Position numbers and translations under genes: made by a program. Shown piece after piece: positions 16,564 through 24,601 of a stretch of 64,000 bases of DNA. Source of the stretch: Stenotrophomonas maltophilia (lineage in GTDB: Bacteria; Pseudomonadota; Gammaproteobacteria; Xanthomonadales; Xanthomonadaceae); assembly GCF_023518235.1 (NCBI RefSeq), contig NZ_CP090423.1:496001-560000 (forward strand). The letters run 5' to 3'. Positions within the stretch are counted from its first letter, which is position 1, and each line of letters begins with the position of its first letter. The notes under the pieces were generated by a model, which made no database searches, was not told the origin of the DNA, and saw nothing but the letters and a program-made list of their open reading frames with translations.

Positions 16564-16595
16564 TTTGACCTCAACCCGGGTTGAGGTCGCAGACT
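16564..16595 (+). promoter_or_regulatory. SoxR/MerR-type promoter without an obvious gene
   Basis: CCTCAACCCGGGTTGAGG (16567-16584) is a perfect 18-bp palindrome with the CCTCAA-N6-TTGAGG layout of SoxR boxes. It overlaps a -35 TTGACC, and 19 bases later comes CAGACT as the -10, the long spacing of MerR-family promoters. It points rightward into the antisense side of tonB, so no protein gene sits downstream. Confidence 0.6.
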
Positions 16596-16615
16596 GCCCG
16601 GCAGCTCCACCACGC

Positions 16616-17329
16616 CTAGCGCAGGTAGTACTCCACCGGCACCACCAGTTCCTGCGGTGCCTTCAATTCAACGGGAATCGGTGGCAATGGCTGCGCGCGG
16701 CGGAAGGTCTGCAACGCCGCATCATCGAGCATCGGCTGGCCACTGGATTGCTCCAGCCGCAGTGCCTGCAGGCGGCCCTCGCGGTCGATGCTGGCCCTGA
16801 CCCAGGCCGTCCCCTGCTGGCGACGCGAGCGTGCGGCGGCGGGGTAATAGCGGTAACGCTCCAGCCGCGCCATCAGGCGGGCTTCCCACTGGTCGCTGGC
16901 GGCGCCGGCCTGGAAGTCCGCCGGTGGCGCGTCAGGAGCAGGCGGTGCGGCCGTGATCGATGCCGGTGCGGGACTGGCATCGGTTGCGGCCGCAGGCGGG
17001 GCGACCAGCAGCGGTTGCCGGCCATGGCCGCCAGTCTGGCTGGCTGCCAGCTCACCCTCGCGCGCGGCGGTAGGCTTGGGCGGCGGAGGCGATTTCGTCG
17101 GCTGCGACGCGCGCGCCTGCTGCGCCTGGCTGGGGGTGTCGGCCTGGCGCTCTTCCACCGGCTGCGGCGGCGTGGCCGGTGCCAGCAGGCGCAGGCTGAT
17201 GCGCACATCCTGTTCCGGTGGCGGCAGCGCCGGAGGCGCCGTTACCCAGTGCACCAGCAGCAACAAGGGCAGCAGGTGCAGGCCGATGCTGACCGCGATC
17301 GCCTGCCAGTGGTGGCTGCGCTCACTCAT
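16616..17329 (-). CDS. tonB: TonB energy transducer
   Basis: This is a 237-residue protein from the ATG at M-S-E-R-S-H-H; an in-frame upstream ATG would add 20 residues inside the ChaN gene. It has a short cytoplasmic N terminus, one membrane helix (about residues 9-27, carrying S and H like other TonB helices), a long Pro/Ala/Glu-rich periplasmic spacer, and a C-terminal TonB domain with Y-Y-P-A-A-A-R-S-R-R-Q-Q-G and the ending V-E-Y-Y-L. It links proton-motive force from ExbBD to outer-membrane receptors. As the last gene of the receptor operon, overlapping ChaN by 8 bases, it is probably a dedicated TonB for that receptor. Confidence 0.92.
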   Translation of the reverse strand: MSERSHHWQAIAVSIGLHLLPLLLLVHWVTAPPALPPPEQDVRISLRLLAPATPPQPVEERQADTPSQAQQARASQPTKSPPPPKPTAAREGELAASQTGGHGRQPLLVAPPAAATDASPAPASITAAPPAPDAPPADFQAGAASDQWEARLMARLERYRYYPAAARSRRQQGTAWVRASIDREGRLQALRLEQSSGQPMLDDAALQTFRRAQPLPPIPVELKAPQELVVPVEYYLR

Positions 17330-18092
17330 CGCCGAGCACCCACAGCAGGTCGGCGTCGGACGCGTCAACGACTTCGCCGGGCGAGGCAAGCACGATCACC
17401 AGCGCCGGCGTGCCAGGCGGCAGGTAGCCCGGCACGCCGGTGCCCCGCAGCACGTGCCAGCGGCCGGCGACCAGCAATGCCGGTGCGGGGGCATCGGCCA
17501 GCACCTGCGCCATGCGCCTGTCGCGGGCCTGCTGTACGGCCAGCATGCCGTCCAGCATGGGCGCTGCATCTGCGTGCTGGGCCAGCACCACGGCGGACAG
17601 GCGTTGTCTTGCGGTGGCCCCCGGGAACTGCACGGCTCCGGGAGAGGCCAGCAGCGCGTTGACCTCGGTGCGCGACAGGTTGCCGCCGAACAGCGCAATG
17701 CCCGTATCAGTGGCGGCCTGTACCAGCCCGCCATAGGCAGCCCACGGCCAGCGTGCATCCCAGTCCAGCAGTTCCTGAAGGCGTTCGCCTCCGGCATGGT
17801 TGCCCTTGGCCAGCCAGCGTTGCACCCGTTGCAGGCGCGGCTGGCGCTCGCTGGCGATCATCTCCATCACCAGGGCACGCTGAGGGCGTTTCCGTGGCAG
17901 GGCATTTAGCAGCCAGCGCTGGGCCGCATGGTCGCCGCCAAGGTCATGGCGTTCACCCAGCAGCAGCCGTTGCGCGCCGGCCGCACGCTGCACGAACGCG
18001 GCCTCGTCCAGGGGCTCGCCGCTGGCCAGTTCGATCACCGTGCCCGGCATCGGCTCCGCGCCGGCCACGCCCGCGAAGACGAACAGGCACAC
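17322..18092 (-). CDS. ChaN-like haem-binding (Tiki superfamily) protein; start uncertain
   Basis: This is a ChaN-family protein of about 256 residues. The conserved L-L-G-E-R-H-D-L-G-G-D-H block near the mature N terminus and the V-A-G-R-W-H-V-L-R-G block near the C terminus carry the histidines seen in this fold. Known relatives bind haem at the outer membrane of Campylobacter. No ATG fits: the frame opens at 18209 deep inside the receptor gene, and the GTG at 18092 gives only a short signal-like segment (C-L-F-V-F-A-G-V-A-G-A) without positive charge, although R-R codons lie just upstream. I chose this GTG with low certainty. It sits between receptor and tonB, overlapping tonB by 8 bases, consistent with haem transfer. 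Confidence 0.78.
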   Translation of the reverse strand: MCLFVFAGVAGAEPMPGTVIELASGEPLDEAAFVQRAAGAQRLLLGERHDLGGDHAAQRWLLNALPRKRPQRALVMEMIASERQPRLQRVQRWLAKGNHAGGERLQELLDWDARWPWAAYGGLVQAATDTGIALFGGNLSRTEVNALLASPGAVQFPGATARQRLSAVVLAQHADAAPMLDGMLAVQQARDRRMAQVLADAPAPALLVAGRWHVLRGTGVPGYLPPGTPALVIVLASPGEVVDASDADLLWVLGDE

Positions 18093-18108
18093 GGGCAGCC
18101 AGCGACGG

Positions 18109-20580
18109 CTAGAACGCCACGTTGACGCCCATCGAGACGGTGCGGCCACGGCCGTTGCCGCGATCCAGGATTGGGCTGAAGATGCTGTCGATCGAGGCAT
18201 TGTTGTCATAGGACTTGTTCTGCAGGTTTTCGATGTTCAGCCACAGCGTGGTATTGGCCTGCGGCTTGAAGCTGGCGTAGAAGTCCAGCAGCACACCGGT
18301 GCCGCCGGTTTTGCGGGTCTGGAAGAAGTCGTAGCCTTCTTCGGTCGGGCCGGAGTACTCGGCGCGCAGGCCGGCCTGCACGCGCTGCTGCCACCAGCGA
18401 CCGCCCACGTCCAGGGTCCAGTAGCGGTCGGGCAGGGCAGTGATGTCTTCCAGGTTGACGAATTCGATGGCTGGCGCGCTGGTGCGCGAGCGGGTCCAGC
18501 TGAGGGTGGCGTGGTAGTGCTCGCTGGCGTAGTGCGCTTCCAGCTCGACGCCGTGCATGCGCACCACACCGGAATGGTTCATCCAGCGGGTCGTGGCAGT
18601 GAAGTCGTCCGCATCCAGCACATCGGTCCAGGCATTGAGCTGCGGATCGCTGTCGATCGGCACCACCAACGGCTCCACTTCAGGCGGATGCACGATCAAC
18701 AGGTACTGCGGCTTGATGTAGTCGCGGATGCGGTTGTCGAAGCGGGTGATGCGCAGTTGCGCCAGGTCACCATCGACCAGCAGCGAACCGGTGCTGAGGT
18801 TGGCACCGAACTGCAGGTTGCGTGAGCGCTCGCGGCGCAGGAACGGATTGGCACCGATACCGTCGGCGACGCTGGCGTCCTCCAGCGGGATCTTCTCGAA
18901 GAACATCTCCTGCACACGCGGCGGCCGTGAGGTGCGCGAGACTTCAGCGAACAACTGCAGCCAGTCGGTGGCCCGCAGTGAGAGCGCCAGGCTGGGGCTG
19001 AGTGCGCGCTCGCTGCGGCGCACGTCGATGCCGCCGCCATTGATCTGCGTGCATTGGCCCGGCACATCGGAACACACCGGAATATGGCCGCCGATGCGAT
19101 AGCGATCCTGGCGCAGGCCAGCGGTCAGCGCGTAGATGTCGTACTGCAGTTCCAGGGTGCTGAACACGCTGTCCAGCTGGCTGCGGCCCTGTGGGTTGGC
19201 GCCGCGCAGGATAGGGGTGTCGGCCACGTAGATGTCCGACTGGTGCTTGATGCCGGTGTTCCAGCGCGCCTGCAGGTCGCCGATATCGAAGCGGCTGGTG
19301 TTGTCGAGCGTCCAGCTGCTGAGGCTGCTGTGGGTGCGGCGGCCGATGTAGTTTGAATCCTCCACTGGCGGATAGAAGAGCCGGGTCTTGTTGCTGGCGA
19401 AGGTCGCACGCAGGTCGATCCAAGGCGTGTAGGGTGTGTAGTGGTAACTGGCGCGCTGGTTGCGAGCGGAAATCTGCCACGGATAGTTGTGGTAGAAGTC
19501 GTTTTCGTAGCGCATGTGGCTCAGGTCGAGCCGATGCTGGTCGCTGGGTTGCAGGCGCGCTTTCAGCAACCAGCTGCTGGGCTGCTGGCTGCCCGGATCG
19601 GCGTTGTTCTTCTGTCCATGGGCGGTGGCGTATTCGCTGCTGCGGCTGCTGCTTGCGGCAGCCAGCAGGCCGAACTGGCGATCGCCACCTTCTTCGCTGT
19701 GGCGCCAGGCACCGGCGAAGGTGCGGCCATTGCCGTAGCCATTGTTGCCCTGGCGGTAGCCGGCGCGCAGGCCCCAGTCACGGCCCTCGCCGAGCAGATC
19801 GTCGATGTCCAGCGTGCGGAAGTTTGCACTGCCGGCCAGCGTACCGGCGCCATCACCGCCGGCAACCGCACCACGCTGCACGTCCACACCGGCGAGCAGG
19901 AACGGATCGACATAGGCGAACGGACCACCGGAGCCATGCCCGGCGTTGTTGCGGAAGGTCTGGGTGACCCCATCGATCATGGTGTTGACCCGACCCGCGC
20001 CGGTCATGCCCCGGATGTTGACCTGCAGCCCAGGCTGGCTGCGCGAATGGAAGCTGTGCGTGCCGGGCATCGAGCGCAGCAGGCTGTTGCCATCCTGGCG
20101 TTCGGCCATGGCCACGCGTTCGCTGCCGACAGTCGGCGCGAAACCATCGTCGGTGGCAGGGACGTACTGGCTGGCACCGGCGCCGGGAGCATAGCCGAGC
20201 GCGTCGTTGCCCTGCACACGCAGCGGGCCGGTGCGACGGCTGCCGTCATCGGATTCGGCCGGTGCCGGCTCCAGCGTGGCGCGGCGTGCATCGATGAAAC
20301 GCGGGCGCAGGTCACTGCCGTGCAGCAGGCGCGACAATGCCTGGGCATCGTCGAAGTCGCCTTGCAGTGCGGGTGCGGTGTGGCCGGCAGGCAGCGCCGC
20401 GCCAATCACCAGGTCGACGCCGCTCAACCGGCTGTAAGCGTCCAGCGCGCTGGCCAGCGGCTGGGCGGGGACATCGTAATGACGCGATTCTGTCTGTGCC
20501 TGCGCGTGGGCGGGCAGCGACGGGAACGCGCTGGCGCAGGCCAGCGACAGGGCGAGGACAAGGGGGCGGTGGCACAGCAT
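18109..20580 (-). CDS. TonB-dependent haem-type receptor with N-terminal STN signalling domain
   Basis: This is an 823-residue receptor from the ATG with GGAG upstream. Its parts are a signal peptide (about residues 1-27), an STN/secretin-TonB domain (~30-105, starting Y-D-V-P-A-Q-P-L-A-S-A-L), a plug (~140-260, with the conserved I-R-G-M), and a 22-strand barrel ending in V-N-V-A-F. The barrel contains S-R-T-S-R-P-P-R-V-Q-E-M-F and N-P-F-L-R-R-E-R-S-R-N-L, resembling the FRAP/NPNL blocks of haem and haemoglobin receptors. STN domains signal ligand binding to a FecR protein and an ECF sigma factor, both encoded just upstream. The ChaN-like neighbour supports haem as ligand, but a siderophore is not excluded. 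Confidence 0.9.
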   Translation of the reverse strand: MLCHRPLVLALSLACASAFPSLPAHAQAQTESRHYDVPAQPLASALDAYSRLSGVDLVIGAALPAGHTAPALQGDFDDAQALSRLLHGSDLRPRFIDARRATLEPAPAESDDGSRRTGPLRVQGNDALGYAPGAGASQYVPATDDGFAPTVGSERVAMAERQDGNSLLRSMPGTHSFHSRSQPGLQVNIRGMTGAGRVNTMIDGVTQTFRNNAGHGSGGPFAYVDPFLLAGVDVQRGAVAGGDGAGTLAGSANFRTLDIDDLLGEGRDWGLRAGYRQGNNGYGNGRTFAGAWRHSEEGGDRQFGLLAAASSSRSSEYATAHGQKNNADPGSQQPSSWLLKARLQPSDQHRLDLSHMRYENDFYHNYPWQISARNQRASYHYTPYTPWIDLRATFASNKTRLFYPPVEDSNYIGRRTHSSLSSWTLDNTSRFDIGDLQARWNTGIKHQSDIYVADTPILRGANPQGRSQLDSVFSTLELQYDIYALTAGLRQDRYRIGGHIPVCSDVPGQCTQINGGGIDVRRSERALSPSLALSLRATDWLQLFAEVSRTSRPPRVQEMFFEKIPLEDASVADGIGANPFLRRERSRNLQFGANLSTGSLLVDGDLAQLRITRFDNRIRDYIKPQYLLIVHPPEVEPLVVPIDSDPQLNAWTDVLDADDFTATTRWMNHSGVVRMHGVELEAHYASEHYHATLSWTRSRTSAPAIEFVNLEDITALPDRYWTLDVGGRWWQQRVQAGLRAEYSGPTEEGYDFFQTRKTGGTGVLLDFYASFKPQANTTLWLNIENLQNKSYDNNASIDSIFSPILDRGNGRGRTVSMGVNVAF

Positions 20581-20644
20581 CGGGGGCTCCAGGGGTTGAC
20601 GCAGAGCGTCGTCATCCCGGGTAGACGCGTGAGCAGGGCCGATG

Positions 20645-21571
20645 TCAGGGTGCATCGCGTCGCCCCGTGCGCGGGGGCAGCCAGACCTGCAGATTGCCGC
20701 CAAGGCGCAGCACGCGCACATGCAGCTGCGCCGCCAGCTGGTCGCGGCTGTGGGCGGCGCCTGCGGTGCTGCCAAGCAGCGTGACCGGCTGCTGACGCAG
20801 GCGCGCGCCGACGATCCAGGTGTGGCCTCCATGCCAGCGATCAAGGTCCTGGACGACCTCGTCCAGCGGTGTGGAGACCCAGTGCAGGCGCCGCCCGCGC
20901 CAGGCCAATGCACCCGGATCGGCGGGCACGGTCATGCCCTGACCGACGCTGTCGAAGCGCAGTTGTTCTCCCTCGGCAACCACGGTGTGGCCGTTGCCAC
21001 TGTCCACGCGGACGCGATGCTCGGTGACCGTGACCCGGCTGCTGTTGTCCAGCACGGCCAGGTCGAACGCGGTCCCCAGTGCGGTCACCGTGCCCTGCGG
21101 CGTGTGCACCTGGAACGGGCGGGCCGCATCGGCAGCTACCTCGAAGCCGGCCTGGCCGTGTTGCAGCTGCAGCTGCCGGCGCTGCGCATCGATGCGGACA
21201 TGCACTTCGCTGCCCGGCGACAACCAGACCCGCGTGCCATCTGGCAGCCGTTCGTCACGGATCTCACCGGCGGCGGTACGCAGGACCTGTGCAGGCGGTG
21301 GCGAGGCATGGCGGCTGTACAGCCCGAGTGTGCACAGCAGCAGGACCGCGATGCCGGCCTCGCGCAGACGGCGGCGCTGATGGCGCTGTTGCTGGCGTTG
21401 CAGGCTGGGCAGGGCTGCGCCGGCCTGCCACAGCTGCTGCAGGTGCAGATACTGCGCGGCGTGGCGTGGATCGGCCTGCAGCCACTGCTCGAACGCGGAT
21501 TCGTCGCGGCCCCCGTCATGGCCATCAAGCCACCAGCGCGCCGCTTCGCGTGCGATCGTCTCCTGGTTCAT
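20645..21571 (-). CDS. FecR-family transmembrane sigma-factor regulator
   Basis: This 308-residue protein has a cytoplasmic anti-sigma domain at residues ~1-65 (A-R-E-A-A-R-W-W-L-D and A-F-E-Q-W-L-Q-A-D-P-R-H), one membrane helix at about 73-88, and a periplasmic FecR domain (L-P-D-G-T-R-V-W-L-S-P-G-S, G-T-A-F-D-L). It carries the signal from the receptor STN domain to the ECF sigma factor. It overlaps the sigma gene by 4 bases (ATGA), so the two are translationally coupled. The receptor starts 64 bases downstream. Confidence 0.93.
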   Translation of the reverse strand: MNQETIAREAARWWLDGHDGGRDESAFEQWLQADPRHAAQYLHLQQLWQAGAALPSLQRQQQRHQRRRLREAGIAVLLLCTLGLYSRHASPPPAQVLRTAAGEIRDERLPDGTRVWLSPGSEVHVRIDAQRRQLQLQHGQAGFEVAADAARPFQVHTPQGTVTALGTAFDLAVLDNSSRVTVTEHRVRVDSGNGHTVVAEGEQLRFDSVGQGMTVPADPGALAWRGRRLHWVSTPLDEVVQDLDRWHGGHTWIVGARLRQQPVTLLGSTAGAAHSRDQLAAQLHVRVLRLGGNLQVWLPPRTGRRDAP

Positions 21572-22077
21572 GCACCGGGCACCCGCTGCAGGGTGACCAG
21601 CGCACGCAGCAGATGACCGTGTGCGGTCTGCCGGCTGATGCCGAGCTGGCGGCCGATTTCAGCCAGCCCCAGCTGTTCCACCCGGGCCAGCAGGAACACC
21701 TGGCGCGAGCGTGGTGGCAGCGCGGCGATGATCGCATCGAGGTGGCGCAACTGTTCGGTGTCGAGAAGGTGCTGTTCGGGCTGCGGTGCCGGATCGACCA
21801 GGGCCAGCGTGTGCGCATCCTCCAGCGGTGCTTCTCGGCGACGCTGCCGTTGGCGGTAATGGTCGGCAATCAGATTGTGGGCAACGCGATACAGGTAGGC
21901 GCGGCCATTGCCCAGCAGACCGCTGGCAGCGACCTTCAGGAAGCGCAGCCAGGTTTCCTGGACGACGTCATCGGCGTCGCAGCGTTGCGGGAGTTTGTGG
22001 CGGACATGGGCATGCAGCGGCCGGTAATGGGCCGCGCACAGCTGCGCGACATCCGTCTGTTCGACAGGCGTGGACAC
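21568..22077 (-). CDS. ECF sigma factor, FecI/HxuI type
   Basis: This is a 169-residue sigma-70 family protein. Region 2 shows A-D-D-V-V-Q-E-T-W-L-R-F, and region 4 shows L-P-P-R-S-R-Q-V-F-L-L and the helix-turn-helix L-A-E-I-G-R-Q-L-G-I-S. It belongs to the FecI-like group, activated by cell-surface signalling, and should direct transcription of the receptor operon. The order sigma-FecR-receptor matches the Pseudomonas HxuIRA haem system. A Fur-like box about 65 bases upstream implies iron repression. Confidence 0.92.
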   Translation of the reverse strand: MSTPVEQTDVAQLCAAHYRPLHAHVRHKLPQRCDADDVVQETWLRFLKVAASGLLGNGRAYLYRVAHNLIADHYRQRQRRREAPLEDAHTLALVDPAPQPEQHLLDTEQLRHLDAIIAALPPRSRQVFLLARVEQLGLAEIGRQLGISRQTAHGHLLRALVTLQRVPGA

Positions 22078-22141
22078 GGGGCGGGCAACAACTGGGAGGG
22101 GAAACAGCCCGCGGCGGCAAGGGCAGCGGCTGCACTTTACA

Positions 22142-22160
22142 GCAAAAGAGAATCATTTGC
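22142..22160. promoter_or_regulatory. Fur box upstream of the ECF sigma gene
   Basis: GCAAAAGAGAATCATTTGC is a near-palindrome containing GAGAATCATTTGC, close to the Fur consensus GATAATGATAATCATTATC. It lies 65-83 bases upstream of the sigma factor start and is the likely iron-responsive operator of the whole sigma-FecR-receptor-ChaN-TonB operon. Confidence 0.75.
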
Positions 22161-22162
22161 AT

Positions 22163-22435
22163 CTATGGTGGCGCCGGTGCGCTGCGGCGTCGGTCAATGC
22201 ACGCGTAAGCGGTCAGGCCGATCTGGCGGGCATGATGGTTGATTGCCAGAGCGATCTCTTCGACATACTCGTTGAGCAGCGCCAGATGGAACGCCAGCAC
22301 CCACGGTGCTGACGCCTGCCCCGTTGCCTCGACCGCGCGTTGTCGCAGGAAACCATCGGGATGCCGGGTGGCCAGGCACAGGCACAGCAGGCGGTGATCG
22401 CCCTGCAGGGAAGACGCCAGGCGTTCCAGACGCAC
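22163..22435 (-). CDS. Hypothetical 90-residue protein beside the IS insertion
   Basis: A GTG-started frame of 90 codons with balanced composition (for example A-L-L-N-E-Y-V-E-E-I-A-L-A-I-N) that I do not recognise. It has no visible signal peptide or membrane segment. An IS5-family element is inserted only 10 bases upstream of the GTG. In the reconstructed pre-insertion sequence the frame is closed by a TAA just before the GTG, so the element did not split this ORF but removed its upstream region. No ribosome site is evident. It may be a short gene or a remnant. Confidence 0.4.
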   Translation of the reverse strand: MRLERLASSLQGDHRLLCLCLATRHPDGFLRQRAVEATGQASAPWVLAFHLALLNEYVEEIALAINHHARQIGLTAYACIDRRRSAPAPP

Positions 22436-22444
22436 GCCGTCGGC

Positions 22445-23623
22445 TTAGGGCAACGCTGATCAAGTAGCTGCACAGCGATTGCACTGATCAAGATGAATTC
22501 GATGAAGCGATTTTTGTCCCTACATGGACTTTTGTAGCTTGAACCTTGCAGCGGTCGGGGATTTTCACCCCCATCGCTGCCCACCAAGGGCATCTATCCC
22601 GCCACACGGGCACGCGCCAAGTACAGGTTGGCCAGCCCCAACACCACGAAGCTGCGATTGGCATTCTTCTCCAGCCCTCGGTAGCGCACCTTGCTGAAGC
22701 CCCACAGCCGCTTCACCACCGCGAACACGTGTTCCACCCGTGCCCGGATCCTGGACTTGTTGCGGTTGCGCTCGGCTTCATCCACTTCGCCGCCCTTGCG
22801 CACCCGCTGGTTGGTGAAGTCCTTGGCATGCGGCGCATGCTCGCCAATCAGGGCCTTCTGGCTGGCATAGGCACTGTCGCCATAGACCCGCCGCTCCTCC
22901 CCGTGCAGCAGGTCCTCCAGCAAGTGCTTGTCGTGTACGTTGGCTGCGGTCACCGCCGCGCTGTGCGCCAGCCCCGTGCGGCTGTCCACGCCAATGTGCA
23001 GCTTCATCCCGTAATACCACTGCTGGCCTTTGCGCGTCTGGTGCATGTCAGGATCGCGGGCCTTGTCGGCGTTCTTGGTCGAACTCGGTGCTGCGATTAT
23101 CGTGGCATCCACGATCGTGCCGGTGCCCACCTTCAGGCCGCGGTCCTCAAGCACGTCTCCCACTTGGGCGAACAACGCTGCGCCCAACTCGTGGTGCTCC
23201 AGCAAGCGGCGGAACTTCAGCAGCGTGGTGGCGTCGGGCACCCGCTCGCGGCCCAGGTCGATCCCCACGAACCGCCGCAGCGCCGGACTATCGAGCAGTG
23301 CTTCCTCGCATGCCTGGTCGGCCAGGTTGAACCAGTGCTGCACGAAATACATCCGCAGCATCCGCTCCAGCCCCACCGGCGGACGACCGTTGCCAGGCTT
23401 GGGGTAGTGCGGCTCGATCACCGCGCACAGCGCCGACCACGGCACGATCTGCTCCATCGTCGAAAGAAACACATCCCGGCGCGTGGGCCGACGGTACTGC
23501 TCGAACCCAACTTCCTGATCCGCCGCCATCGCCAAGGTCTGCTGCTTCATCGCTCGATTCCCGCTATCCAATACATGAGACTATTTTCTCAGGTTTTTGA
23601 GACTTGATCAGCGTTGCCTTAGA
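22445..23623. mobile_element. Complete IS5-family insertion sequence with target duplication
   Basis: The element spans 22449-23619 (1,171 bp). Its ends are 17-bp perfect inverted repeats (GGCAACGCTGATCAAGT and its complement, 22449-22465 and 23603-23619). It is flanked by the 4-bp direct repeat TTAG (22445-22448 and 23620-23623), matching the YTAR target duplications of IS5-family elements. One intact transposase fills most of it, so it is probably active or recently so. Confidence 0.95.
22594..23550 (-). CDS. IS5-family DDE transposase
   Basis: A 318-residue transposase from the M-K-Q-Q-T-L start, with another ATG seven codons upstream. It begins with the IS5-type N-terminal domain (R-R-D-V-F-L, E-P-H-Y-P-K). 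The DDE triad is visible as D in T-I-V-D-A-T, D in Y-G-D-S-A-Y-A-S, and E in R-A-R-V-E-H-V-F. The reading frame is uninterrupted. It catalyses cut-and-paste movement of the surrounding element. Confidence 0.95.
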   Translation of the reverse strand: MKQQTLAMAADQEVGFEQYRRPTRRDVFLSTMEQIVPWSALCAVIEPHYPKPGNGRPPVGLERMLRMYFVQHWFNLADQACEEALLDSPALRRFVGIDLGRERVPDATTLLKFRRLLEHHELGAALFAQVGDVLEDRGLKVGTGTIVDATIIAAPSSTKNADKARDPDMHQTRKGQQWYYGMKLHIGVDSRTGLAHSAAVTAANVHDKHLLEDLLHGEERRVYGDSAYASQKALIGEHAPHAKDFTNQRVRKGGEVDEAERNRNKSRIRARVEHVFAVVKRLWGFSKVRYRGLEKNANRSFVVLGLANLYLARARVAG

Positions 23624-23646
23624 TGCGATAGGGGGAGCGCAGCGTT

Positions 23647-23668
23647 GCCGGCCAGCGGCCGGCACGAC
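23647..23668. repeat. Single degenerate REP element
   Basis: GCCGGCCAGCGGCCGGCACGAC is the GC-rich palindrome found elsewhere in this window with a CTAC head, here decayed to CGAC. It lies at the 3' end of the small hypothetical gene. Confidence 0.6.
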
Positions 23669-23678
23669 CGCCGTCGGG

Positions 23679-23903
23679 TTAGAGATTGCGGTACTGGATC
23701 TGCACCGCCAGCACGCGCAGGCCGTCGGCGTTGCTGGACAGGATGCGCTCTTCGCCGATGCCTTTCTGCCGTTGCAGCTGGTAGCCCTGATCGGCGGGCA
23801 GCTGTGCGGCGATGCTGTCCATGTGCTGCTGGGCATCGGGGCCGCTGCAGTCGAAGTGGCCCCAGTAGGCGCCATTGCGGTGGATCTGCAATCGATAGTT
23901 CAT
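23679..23903 (-). CDS. Small conserved-looking hypothetical protein
   Basis: A 74-residue protein (start M-N-Y-R-L-Q-I), soluble, without signal peptide, possibly a small alpha/beta fold. I do not recognise it. It overlaps the upstream GATase by 4 bases (ATGA), so it is translated as the third member of the yggS-GATase-this gene operon. Confidence 0.7.
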   Translation of the reverse strand: MNYRLQIHRNGAYWGHFDCSGPDAQQHMDSIAAQLPADQGYQLQRQKGIGEERILSSNADGLRVLAVQIQYRNL

Positions 23904-24601
23904 CGGGCTGTCTCCGATAGTTCCTGCAACCATTGGCTGAACATCGCGGTGGCCGCTGCCGCCAGCGGTGCGCCATAGCGGCGTGCCTGTGCGCGCAGGT
24001 CGTTGGGGTCGATGCCGGCCTGGGCCAGCTCCAGGGTGTGCCCGATCAACCAGCGCTCGAACTGGCGCGCGTCCAGTTCAGGATGGCACTGCAGGGCCAG
24101 GGCATGGTGACCGATGGCAAAGGCCTGGTGGCGGCAGGTCGGCGTGCTGGCCAACCGGCGCGCACCTGCCGGAAGCTCGAATACCTCGCCATGCCAATGC
24201 AGTACCGGAATGCCCTGTAGCGCCAGCAGTGGTGAACGCTGACCCTCATCGGTGAGCAGCAGCGGCGAAAAGCCGATTTCCTTGCCGCCGCTGGGTGCAA
24301 CCTGTGCGCCCAGCGCGCGTGCCATCAGCTGCGCACCCAGGCAGATGCCCAGGGTCGGCCGCTGCTGTAGCAGCCGTCGTTGCAGCAACGCGATGCTGTC
24401 GTCGAGGAACGGGTAAAGATCAACATCGTTGACGCTGATCGGACCCCCCAGCACCACCAGCAGGTCAGCCGCTTCGGCCGGATCGAGTGCATCTACACCA
24501 GCCTGCAGCACCTGCAGCTGCCAGCCCTGTGCCAACAGCAGCGGTTGCAGGGTGCCAAGGTCCTCGAAGGCAACGTGTTGCAGGACGACCGCGTGCTTCA
24601 T
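23900..24601 (-). CDS. Class I glutamine amidotransferase-like protein
   Basis: This 233-residue protein is a single GATase1 domain, like the stand-alone GMP-synthase-type amidotransferases. The nucleophile is C87 in G-I-C-L-G-A-Q, the oxyanion region is L-G-G-P-I-S, and the His-Glu pair is Q-C-H-P-E. It should hydrolyse glutamine or a gamma-glutamyl compound; the acceptor is unknown. It overlaps yggS upstream and the small gene downstream by 4 bases each, so translation is coupled. Confidence 0.88.
   Translation of the reverse strand: MKHAVVLQHVAFEDLGTLQPLLLAQGWQLQVLQAGVDALDPAEAADLLVVLGGPISVNDVDLYPFLDDSIALLQRRLLQQRPTLGICLGAQLMARALGAQVAPSGGKEIGFSPLLLTDEGQRSPLLALQGIPVLHWHGEVFELPAGARRLASTPTCRHQAFAIGHHALALQCHPELDARQFERWLIGHTLELAQAGIDPNDLRAQARRYGAPLAAAATAMFSQWLQELSETAR

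Noticed and set aside
18109..20913. Upstream start for the TonB-dependent receptor at 20913
   Set aside because: It would run through the FecR gene and hide the signal peptide; the ATG at 20580 has a ribosome site and a clean signal peptide.
22194..22484. A 96-codon frame spanning the left IS end and flanking DNA
   Set aside because: It begins inside the insertion sequence and reads out by chance; it is out of frame with the more plausible 90-residue ORF.
22445..23623. Prophage or genomic island boundary
   Set aside because: Only one transposase with short terminal repeats is present; no integrase, att repeats or phage genes are near.
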